NCBI GenBank assembly: GCA_023128855.1
Contig: JAGMDE010000020.1
Coordinates: 1 to 22,315 of the forward strand
Length of the DNA: 22,315 bases
Direction: 5' to 3'
Source: Thermoplasmatales archaeon
Lineage (GTDB): Archaea > Thermoplasmatota > E2 > DHVEG-1
Shown here: one piece after another, positions 7,002 to 12,899 of the stretch
Layout: the number at the start of each line of letters is the position of its first letter
How positions within the stretch are numbered: the stretch's first letter is position 1
Translations under genes and position numbers: made by a program
The notes under the pieces: generated by a model
The model's input: the letters and a program-made list of their open reading frames with translations, nothing else
What the model was told of the DNA's origin: nothing
Database searches by the model: none

Positions 7002-8171
7002 ATGAAAAAAGTTTACATGGACTATGCAGCAACTACTCCTGTCGATAAAGAGGTAATGAACGAAATGATACCATATTTTGATAAAATTTATGGCAATCCT
7101 TCGTCCATACATGGATTTGGTAGAGAAGCATTTGATGCAATAGAAGATGCTAGAGAAAAGGTTGCGAATCTAATAAATGCAAAACCCGATGAAATCGTTT
7201 TTACATCTGGTGGAACTGAGTCAGATAACCTTGGGGTTAAAGGAGTTGCTTTTAAAAATAAAAATAAAAAAGGTAGTAAAGGTTATCATATTATTACTTC
7301 TGCTATTGAGCATCCTGCTGTTCTTGAAACCTGTAAACATATGGAAAAACTTGGTTTTAATGTGAAGTTTTTACCAGTTGATGAGTATGGCGTTATTGAT
7401 CTTGATGAGCTTGAAAAATCTATTTCTAAGGATACTTTTTTGATTTCTATCATGTTTGCTAATCATGAGATTGGTACGACTCAGCCTATGGAAAAAATTG
7501 GTAAATTAGCTAAAGATAATGATATTGTTTTTCATACTGATGCTGTTCAGGCTGTGTGTAAGACTCCTGTTGATGTTAATAAGTTTAATATTGATTTGTT
7601 GTCTATGTCTGGTCATAAGATTTATGCTCCAAAGGGAGTTGGTGCATTGTATGTTAGAAAAGGTGTAAAACTTCAGACTATTGTTCATGGTGGTGGACAT
7701 GAACGTGGTATTAGGAGTAGTACTTATAATTCTCCTGGTATTGTTGGTCTTGGTAAAGCATGTGAATTAGGTAGATCCAGATTAGTTAAAGATATGGCTC
7801 ATCTTAAAAATCTGAGGGATTTATTGATTAAAAAAACGTTGAATATTGAAGAGAGTTATCTTAATGGTCATCCTGAGAAAAGACTTGTTAATAATGCTCA
7901 TTTTCGTTTTACAGCTATTGAGGGTGAATCTTTGAATCTTAGGCTTGATGCTAAGGGTATTGCTGCTGCGACGGGTTCTGCTTGTTCTTCTGAAAAGCTT
8001 GAGGCTTCTCATATTCTTCTTGCTATTGGCCTTAAACCTGAAGAAGCTCATGGTTCTTTGCGTCTAACTCTTGGTCGTATGACCACAAAAGAAGAAGTTG
8101 ATTATGTGAGCGGGGTGTTACCTGATATTGTGAGCACTCTTAGGAATATGTCTCCTTTATGGAATAGATAA
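7002..8171 (+). CDS. iscS: cysteine desulfurase (NifS/IscS type)
   Basis: A class V aminotransferase-fold, PLP-dependent enzyme that takes sulfur from cysteine for Fe-S cluster building. Of the 389 residues, the key ones are H104 (AIEHPA, stacking on PLP), K206 (SMSGHKIYAPKGVGAL, Schiff base) and C328 (ATGSACSS, persulfide carrier on the mobile loop). The start MDYAATTPVD and TSGGTESDN (68-76) are family hallmarks. One oddity: the usual RSGTEN segment is RSSTYN (238-243), keeping Thr and Asn but losing Gly and Glu. From about 7290 on, codons become strikingly T-ending compared with the first third. GGGGG just before the nadA stop is the likely ribosome site. It precedes the scaffold gene by 13 nt, the classic desulfurase-scaffold pair. 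Confidence 0.95.
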   Translation: MKKVYMDYAATTPVDKEVMNEMIPYFDKIYGNPSSIHGFGREAFDAIEDAREKVANLINAKPDEIVFTSGGTESDNLGVKGVAFKNKNKKGSKGYHIITSAIEHPAVLETCKHMEKLGFNVKFLPVDEYGVIDLDELEKSISKDTFLISIMFANHEIGTTQPMEKIGKLAKDNDIVFHTDAVQAVCKTPVDVNKFNIDLLSMSGHKIYAPKGVGALYVRKGVKLQTIVHGGGHERGIRSSTYNSPGIVGLGKACELGRSRLVKDMAHLKNLRDLLIKKTLNIEESYLNGHPEKRLVNNAHFRFTAIEGESLNLRLDAKGIAAATGSACSSEKLEASHILLAIGLKPEEAHGSLRLTLGRMTTKEEVDYVSGVLPDIVSTLRNMSPLWNR

Positions 8172-8184
8172 AAAGGTTTAGTAT

Positions 8185-9639
8185 ATGGCAGAAAATATTG
8201 ATTATAATGAAAAAGTAAAGGATCATTTTTTTAACCCGCGGAATGTTGGTGAGATAAAAGATGCAGATGGTGTTGGTACGGTGGGTAACCCTCAGTGTGG
8301 GGACATCATGTCCATTTATATTAAAGTCAAAGATAATAAAATTGCTGATATAAAATTTAAGACTTTTGGATGTGTTCCTGAACATGAGGAAGTTGTTTTA
8401 AATAATGGAGTATGGGAAAAAGTTTCAGATACGCCAAAAGATTTAGTAAATAAATCTGGCAATCGTGTAGATATCAAAAAAAGATATATGCGAAATTACA
8501 ATGGAAAATTGTTAAACATAACACCATTTGTTTCCCCATATAATTCTTTTATGTTAACTCCAAATCATCCTGTTCTTGCCATAAAAAGAGAATGGATGGG
8601 GAAAACAAGAAAAAATAGACCTGGATGTAATTGGCTCAGAATAGATAAAAAAGAACTTGTAGATACAAATCCATATTATGTTGATGCACACAATCTTTCA
8701 GAAGGTGATTATTTAGTATTCACTCCATTGAGTTTTCAAAAGAATGAAGTTACTTTTTCAGATGATTTTTTAAGACTTCTTGGTTATTACCTTTCTGAAG
8801 GTTATTCTTCAGCGAAAGAAAGTATTGCCGCCTTTGCTTTTAACAAAAATGAAGAAGAATATATTAATGAAGTAAAATCGTTGATTTTTAAAATTATTGA
8901 CAAAGAAGCAAAGGTGAGAATAAGAAAAAACGTTGCAGAGGTTTATGTCTGTTCAAGGAAACTTGTAAGATTACTAAAGCAACATGGCAGTAGTTTAGCA
9001 AGAAATAAAAAAATGTCAGAAGATATTATGGAACTCCCTCCAAAAAAACAATGGAATATTTTTTTAACATATTTCAATGGGGATGGAAATAAATACAAAA
9101 GGAGATCTAAAGATTCTGAAACATATAGGGCAGATACTGTGTCAAAAACACTTGCAATTCAAATGCAGCAAATTTTGGCAAGAAATGGAATATTTGCGTC
9201 GATTAGAAAAATAAAGAAAAGAGAGCATACCTTTGAAGGGAGAATTATTAGAGGCGTTGACCAATATCATTTATCATTTAAAATGAATAAAAAACACCAT
9301 TTTGTTCATGCAAAAGATGGATGTTTCTTGGTCCCCATAAAAAAAATAGAAGAAATAGAATATATTGGAAACGTTTACAATTTTGAAGTTGACTCAATAG
9401 AACATTCTTATCTTGTAAAGGGGTTTGCAGTTCATAATTGTGCTGCAGCTATTGCAACAAGCAGCATATTGACTGAAATTGCTAAAGGAAAAACATTAGA
9501 TGAGGCGCTTAAAATAACGCGAGATGATGTTGCCAATGAACTTGGAGGGCTACCGGCTATAAAACTTCATTGTTCCAATCTTGCTGCTGATGCACTTCGT
9601 AAAGCAATTGAGGATTATAGAAATAAGAAGAAAAAGTGA
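8185..9639 (+). CDS. iscU: IscU-type Fe-S scaffold precursor, interrupted by an intein
   Basis: The 484-residue precursor is an IscU/NifU-N scaffold split by an in-frame intein. Residues 1-62 (8185-8370) are the N-extein, with FFNPRNVGEI and GNPQCGD (C38, D40). Residues 419-484 (9439-9636) are the C-extein, beginning CAAAIATSSILTEIAKGKT and including LPAIKLHCSNLAADAL (C463). Splicing would give a 128-residue protein, the usual IscU size, with the three cluster ligands at 38, 63 and 107. The +1 extein residue, C419, becomes ligand 63, so splicing builds the active site. The scaffold receives sulfur from the desulfurase encoded 13 nt upstream. The stop overlaps or abuts the queD start. Exteins are G/C-richer than the intein. 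This is not a domain fusion, because both flanks join seamlessly into one conserved segment. Confidence 0.95.
   Translation: MAENIDYNEKVKDHFFNPRNVGEIKDADGVGTVGNPQCGDIMSIYIKVKDNKIADIKFKTFGCVPEHEEVVLNNGVWEKVSDTPKDLVNKSGNRVDIKKRYMRNYNGKLLNITPFVSPYNSFMLTPNHPVLAIKREWMGKTRKNRPGCNWLRIDKKELVDTNPYYVDAHNLSEGDYLVFTPLSFQKNEVTFSDDFLRLLGYYLSEGYSSAKESIAAFAFNKNEEEYINEVKSLIFKIIDKEAKVRIRKNVAEVYVCSRKLVRLLKQHGSSLARNKKMSEDIMELPPKKQWNIFLTYFNGDGNKYKRRSKDSETYRADTVSKTLAIQMQQILARNGIFASIRKIKKREHTFEGRIIRGVDQYHLSFKMNKKHHFVHAKDGCFLVPIKKIEEIEYIGNVYNFEVDSIEHSYLVKGFAVHNCAAAIATSSILTEIAKGKTLDEALKITRDDVANELGGLPAIKLHCSNLAADALRKAIEDYRNKKKK
8371..9438 (+). mobile_element. intein with LAGLIDADG (DOD) homing endonuclease, inserted in iscU
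   Basis: 356 residues (63-418 of the precursor). Splicing blocks in order: C63 as intein residue 1 in CVPEHEEVVLNNG (block A); TPNHPVLAI at 125-133, with T125 and H128 (block B); VYNFEVDSIEHSYLV at 397-411, with H407 (block F); and KGFAVHN followed by the +1 Cys (block G). Endonuclease motifs are LLGYYLSEGY (198-207) and FLTYFNGDG (293-301), spaced about 95 residues apart, with acidic residues E205 and D300 in the expected positions; both look intact. Hand counts of G+C give 33/120 (8401-8520) and 34/120 (8821-8940) inside the intein, against 47/120 (8221-8340) and 51/120 (9481-9600) in the exteins, which fits horizontal arrival. All standard splicing residues are present, so it is probably active. 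Confidence 0.95.
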
Positions 9640-9644
9640 GGCTA

Positions 9645-10124
9645 ATGGAATCATATATTTATATTGATGGCTGGAAGTCAAATATTAGATTTTCATCTGC
9701 ACACATTATTCCTGAATATGAAAAATGTGGACGGCTTCATGGTCATACCTATGCTGTTCACGCAAAGATAGGTGGTAAACCTGATAGCAAAGGTATAATT
9801 ATGGATTTTTCCTTGTTAAAAGATGTTTTACGAGAAGTAGTTAATGAACTTGATCATAAAATTCTTATCCCTGAAAAAAGTAATGTTGTTAAGATTGAAA
9901 AAGGAAAAGACAGCGTTAAAATTGATTCGCTTGGAAAACAATATGTTTTTCCGGTTAATGATTGTATCTTTTTACCTATAGATTCAACTTCTGCTGAAAA
10001 TCTTTCAAAATATATCCTTGAAAGGTTAATTAAAAAGACATCTTTTCCTAAAAATATTGAAGGTATCGAAATCGGTGTTGACGAAGGATATGGTCAAGGT
10101 GCCAAAATATTAAGAAAGTTTTAA
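9645..10124 (+). CDS. queD: 6-carboxytetrahydropterin synthase QueD (PTPS family)
   Basis: QueD converts dihydroneopterin triphosphate to 6-carboxy-5,6,7,8-tetrahydropterin on the way to preQ0, used in archaea for the tRNA base archaeosine. In the 159-residue product the zinc histidines are H20 (FSSAHII) and H32/H34 (LHGHTY). The catalytic Cys is C28 in the C-x3-HGH arrangement (CGRLHGH), typical of QueD rather than eukaryotic PTPS. A later LDHK supplies the other catalytic pair, and GVDEGYG near the C-terminus matches the pterin-binding Glu region. A GTG at 9636 overlapping the iscU stop is possible, but the ATG at 9645 has GTGAGG just before it. It is the last gene of the nadA-iscS-iscU-queD run. 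A PTPS-family member of another specificity cannot be excluded from sequence alone. Confidence 0.88.
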   Translation: MESYIYIDGWKSNIRFSSAHIIPEYEKCGRLHGHTYAVHAKIGGKPDSKGIIMDFSLLKDVLREVVNELDHKILIPEKSNVVKIEKGKDSVKIDSLGKQYVFPVNDCIFLPIDSTSAENLSKYILERLIKKTSFPKNIEGIEIGVDEGYGQGAKILRKF

Positions 10125-10167
10125 TTTTTTATAATTTAAATGTTTGCCTTTGATTAAAAAAGTAAAG

Positions 10168-10175
10168 TTATAAAT
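10168..10175 (+). promoter_or_regulatory. candidate TATA box for the tandem small genes
   Basis: TTATAAAT preceded by a purine-rich AAAAAAGTAAAG stretch, as expected for a BRE element. A start about 26 nt downstream (near 10197) leaves a short leader containing AGAGG before the ATG at 10212. This is one of the better archaeal promoter matches in the window. Confidence 0.55.
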
Positions 10176-10211
10176 TAGTAATTTATTCATTATTTTAACA
10201 GAGGCTTGTAA

Positions 10212-10400
10212 ATGAACGAAGATGATGTAAAAACATATCTCGAAGATTTCAAAAAGGCAGATATTAATAAAAAGCTTGATATGTGGTTTTATGCAATGGA
10301 ACAAGAAACTCTCTGGGATGAAATAATGGATGAAATGTCAAAAATTGCAAGAATTGCTATGATGAAACCAGGAGCTAAACCTACAGTTGCAGAGGAATAA
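10212..10400 (+). CDS. small acidic protein, tandem paralogue A
   Basis: 62 residues, acidic, without signal peptide, Cys or membrane segment. It is probably all-helical: the EDFKKADINKKLDMWFYAM stretch and the following DEIMDEMSKIARIAM show amphipathic spacing. The ribosome site AGAGG lies 8-12 nt before the ATG at 10212. It shares 24 identical positions over the first 50 residues, without gaps, with the next gene, including MNEDD, W25, Y27, W35 and IAR, so the two arose by duplication. I do not recognise the family and assign no function. The open frame, ribosome sites on both copies and conserved Trp/Tyr positions argue that they are real genes. Confidence 0.75.
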   Translation: MNEDDVKTYLEDFKKADINKKLDMWFYAMEQETLWDEIMDEMSKIARIAMMKPGAKPTVAEE

Positions 10401-10424
10401 AAAATAGTATAGGATGGATATAAG

Positions 10425-10634
10425 ATGAACGAAGATGATAAAAAAGATATTACGGAAGAGTTCAAAAAGGGAGATGGTGAAAAGAGACTTGAATTATGGG
10501 ATTATGCATGCCAACAACAGGTAGTTTGGGAACAAATTATTACAGAAATGCAGAATATTGCAAGAGAACAAGGTGTTGACAAACAACTAGAAAAGATGAT
10601 GGATGAAGAATTGAAAAAAATGGAAACGGAATAA
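10425..10634 (+). CDS. small acidic protein, tandem paralogue B
   Basis: 69 residues, the second copy of the family just upstream. It begins with the same MNEDD and keeps FKK, the LWDYA/MWFYA core and W35. It differs in one Cys (C29) and in an extended Lys/Glu-rich C-terminal helix (DEELKKMETE). A clear ribosome site GGATGG (10412-10417) precedes the ATG. The gap to copy A is 24 nt, so they are one operon. The two tails diverge completely after about residue 48, which suggests the shared N-terminal part is the functional module and the tails are specific. Function unknown; location between queD and queC may or may not be meaningful. Confidence 0.77.
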   Translation: MNEDDKKDITEEFKKGDGEKRLELWDYACQQQVVWEQIITEMQNIAREQGVDKQLEKMMDEELKKMETE

Positions 10635-10659
10635 AATCTTACTAAATAATCAAGTGTGA

Positions 10660-10668
10660 TTATACTTT
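10660..10668 (+). promoter_or_regulatory. candidate TATA box for queC
   Basis: TTATACTTT lies in the 79-nt gap after the second small gene. Initiation about 26 nt downstream gives a leader of roughly 24 nt before the ATG at 10714. Moderate match only. Confidence 0.35.
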
Positions 10669-10713
10669 TTACAATTGGTTTTATTAGTAAGTATTTGTTT
10701 TGAGAAGTTTAAT

Positions 10714-11412
10714 ATGAAAAAAGCAGTATGTCTCATATCTGGTGGACTTGATTCTTGTGTGACTGCACATATAGCAAAAAACGAGGGGCATGAAGTCCAT
10801 GCATTATCTTTTAGCTATGGTCAAAGGCATGAAAAAGAAATTGAATGTGCAAAAACCATTGCCCACTCAGTTAATTCTAAAAAACATATTATATTTGATT
10901 TGAATCTTGATAAATTCGGTGGGTCATCCCTTGTGAATAAATCTCAAAATTTAGAAAAAGAACGCAGTCTTGATGAAATTGGAAAAACAATACCTTCAAC
11001 CTATGTTCCAGCAAGAAACACGGTTTTTTTGTCAATTGCTTTGGCGTACGCAGAAACGATTGATGCTGATGCTATATTTATAGGGGCTACAGCAACTGAT
11101 TATTCAGGCTATCCAGATTGTCGGCCTAAATATATCAAAGCTTTTCAAAAAATGGCTAATCTTGCTACTAAAAAAGGTGTTCAAGGAAAAACCATAGAGA
11201 TAAAAGCACCATTACTTCATATGAGTAAAGCAGAAATTATCAAAGAAGGCATTAAGATTGGAGCTCCCCTAGAAAAAACATGGTCATGCTATGCAGGAGA
11301 CACAAAAGCTTGTGGAAAATGTGACTCTTGTCTTTTAAGATTAAAAGGTTTTAAGGACGCAAATATTAAAGATCCAATAAAATATGATAGTTTACCAGAT
11401 TGGTACAACTAA
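10714..11412 (+). CDS. queC: 7-cyano-7-deazaguanine synthase QueC
   Basis: QueC uses ATP and ammonia to turn 7-carboxy-7-deazaguanine into preQ0, the base inserted by archaeal TGT for archaeosine. From the ATG at 10714 the product is 232 residues, normal length. SGGLDS (9-14) is the PP-loop ATP site of N-type pyrophosphatases, followed by FSYGQRHEKE (33-42). The zinc site is C192, C200, C203 and C206 in SCYAGDTKACGKCDSC. YVPARNTVFLSIALAYAE (97-114) and GATATDYSGYPDCRPKY (124-140) are further hallmarks. The frame is open upstream to a TTG at 10675, but those 13 residues are not typical of the family. It pairs functionally with queD 0.6 kb upstream; QueE is not in the window. Its last 4 nt overlap the signal peptidase gene, which runs opposite. 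Confidence 0.96.
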   Translation: MKKAVCLISGGLDSCVTAHIAKNEGHEVHALSFSYGQRHEKEIECAKTIAHSVNSKKHIIFDLNLDKFGGSSLVNKSQNLEKERSLDEIGKTIPSTYVPARNTVFLSIALAYAETIDADAIFIGATATDYSGYPDCRPKYIKAFQKMANLATKKGVQGKTIEIKAPLLHMSKAEIIKEGIKIGAPLEKTWSCYAGDTKACGKCDSCLLRLKGFKDANIKDPIKYDSLPDWYN

Positions 11413-12257
11413 AGCTCTTCTTCCTTTTTTTCTTTATAATAACCATAAAGATCCAAAGAAATTGGAATTGATATCAAAACAGCAATTAGTATTACTAAAC
11501 ATATTAGGGAATCTGATGGTACATTACCAACTGTACCCTTACCACTTATTAAATCATTAAATAACAAGTTTAATGTTCCAATCCAAGGAAGTTCACAACG
11601 TGCTTTTCCTGAAATCCATTCAGCTTTTATTGGTTCTAAACATATTTGTTTAGAAACTTGATCTACTTCAGTATTTGTTCTAGGGTTATCACCTTTTGTA
11701 AAATAACCCGAGTGGGGTTCAACACGTTTATTATTAATATGTCTTGGATGAGTCCATCCGTTAAGTCCAAGTTCTGGAATTGTTACTGATGCTTCATTAT
11801 AAATTTCATATCCCGCTACAGTATATGTTTCGTATTCCTCATCATATTCTACCCAACACATAGCCCTATGAATAATCTGATCCTGATCAGGATCACCATA
11901 TGGACGGTAAACAATTACATCGCCATAATTTTGATAATGAAAATTGTCAGGATCTTTTTCTATGTAGGTGGATATGTCATTTTTACTATCTATTTTTACA
12001 AGAAATACCATATCGCCTGCATCTATTGTACCATATCTCCCAAATGGTTCATTTTCATGCATCATACTGCCTGATTCAATAGCAACCATAGGTGTACCAA
12101 ACCATTGTCCTGTATAGGCCCAGAGTGTGCTTAATATTATTAAAACAAGTAAAAGAGCAACAAAAACATCTCGTACTAAAGATATTTTGGTATTTTCGCT
12201 ACGCCAAAATTTTAGAAAATTTTCTTTAAATTTTTTAAAAATATCTTTGAAATTCAT
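11409..12257 (-). CDS. signal peptidase I, archaeal/ER (Sec11-like, Ser-His) type
   Basis: Membrane-bound peptidase that removes signal peptides from exported proteins. In the 282 residues, a first membrane segment spans about 29-49, followed by IESGSMM (60-66) with nucleophile S64. The general base is H130 in QIIHRAM, where bacterial enzymes have Lys, so this is the Sec11-like class. YFTKGDNPRTNTEVD (185-199) provides the conserved Asp residues (D190, D199). A second membrane segment spans about 249-268 and ends with a charged KEKKEEEL tail. The protein is longer than the smallest archaeal enzymes because of extra acidic stretches around residues 66-76, 90-106 and 136-180. It is encoded 14 nt after nob1, apparently co-transcribed. 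Its likely clients include the secreted proteins encoded at 3077, 19476 and 21152. Confidence 0.9.
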   Translation of the reverse strand: MNFKDIFKKFKENFLKFWRSENTKISLVRDVFVALLLVLIILSTLWAYTGQWFGTPMVAIESGSMMHENEPFGRYGTIDAGDMVFLVKIDSKNDISTYIEKDPDNFHYQNYGDVIVYRPYGDPDQDQIIHRAMCWVEYDEEYETYTVAGYEIYNEASVTIPELGLNGWTHPRHINNKRVEPHSGYFTKGDNPRTNTEVDQVSKQICLEPIKAEWISGKARCELPWIGTLNLLFNDLISGKGTVGNVPSDSLICLVILIAVLISIPISLDLYGYYKEKKEEEL

Positions 12258-12271
12258 CTCTTATCACATAA

Positions 12272-12799
12272 TTATTCAATGTCTTTTTTACTTGAAATTA
12301 CAGTTCTTATTTCTGCTCCACATATTGGACATATCTTTATATTTTCTTTGAATTTTTTGCCGCAGCCTCGACATCGGCCGATCCATTTAAACCTTTTTGT
12401 TATTCCTGATTGACTTATAGTTTCAAATTTTAAGTTTAAAACGTGTGCAACATTTTGGATTGAATAATCATCTGTTAGAATAATTGCTTCATTTTCATCA
12501 TTTTTTATATCCAAAGCTAGAGCAATGATCTCAATATCTGCTTTTGATAATCTATATGAATCTCCTGTTTCAATGCTAATATTTTTTACTTTATCGATTG
12601 ACTCTTTTGATGGAGTATATATTGATAACCCACGCTCTATAAGGATGTTAAATGATTGATAGTCTCTCCCACCGGGCTTCAATTCCTTTGAAATGCTAGG
12701 AGTTGTTACCATTTTAGCATCATCTAAATTGATTGGCTTTCCAGATAATATTGCGGATGTATCTAGTATAAATATCTTTGATTTTTTCTTTGAATTCAT
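12272..12799 (-). CDS. nob1: Nob1-like rRNA-processing endonuclease (PIN + zinc ribbon)
   Basis: The 175-residue protein has an N-terminal PIN ribonuclease domain and a C-terminal zinc ribbon, the layout of archaeal Nob1, which trims the 3' end of 16S rRNA in the pre-30S particle. Acidic catalytic residues are D13 (ILDTSAIL), E39, D88 (SKADIEIIALAL) and D110/D111 (ILTDDYSIQNVA). The zinc ligands are C143 and C146 (CRGCGKKF) and C157 and C160 (CPICGAEI). Length is as expected for archaea. The upstream sequence has a TATA-like box spaced for a leaderless mRNA and no Shine-Dalgarno. It is followed at 14 nt by the signal peptidase gene. Confidence 0.93.
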   Translation of the reverse strand: MNSKKKSKIFILDTSAILSGKPINLDDAKMVTTPSISKELKPGGRDYQSFNILIERGLSIYTPSKESIDKVKNISIETGDSYRLSKADIEIIALALDIKNDENEAIILTDDYSIQNVAHVLNLKFETISQSGITKRFKWIGRCRGCGKKFKENIKICPICGAEIRTVISSKKDIE

Positions 12800-12817
12800 T
12801 TTAGCAGGGTAAGTAGT

Positions 12818-12826
12818 CTTTTAATA
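12818..12826 (-). promoter_or_regulatory. candidate TATA box, nob1 (leaderless)
   Basis: Minus-strand TATTAAAAG followed by ACTACTT, centred about 23 nt before the ATG at 12799. Spacing predicts initiation at or next to the start codon. It resembles the box before the APH-like gene (TTAAAAGACTA shared). Confidence 0.5.
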
Positions 12827-12861
12827 TTTTACTTTAACTCGTTATTTGTGCTATTAATAAT

Positions 12862-12899
12862 AGAAAAAAAGAGAGATTAGTGGGTACTTTTGCTAATCT
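12862..12899 (-). terminator. stem-loop plus T-tract terminator of the giant gene
   Basis: The 7-bp inverted repeat AGATTAG (12874-12880) / CTAATCT (12893-12899) encloses a 12-nt loop. On the minus strand it is followed by CTCTTTTTTTCTA. The stem begins within the stop codon of the giant gene. Good positional fit for transcription termination before nob1. Confidence 0.6.

Noticed and set aside
8371..9438. A foreign domain fusion or broken iscU gene
   Set aside because: The inserted part begins with Cys, ends HN before Cys, has T/H block B and two LAGLIDADG motifs, and the flanks join into an unbroken IscU sequence. An intein explains everything.
9636..9644. GTG start of queD overlapping the iscU stop
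   Set aside because: Possible, but the ATG nine bases later has a better ribosome site and a typical QueD N-terminus; kept as an alternative only.
10212..10634. Toxin-antitoxin pair
   Set aside because: The two proteins are paralogues of each other, both acidic, with no toxin fold or DNA-binding motif visible; tandem arrangement alone is not enough.
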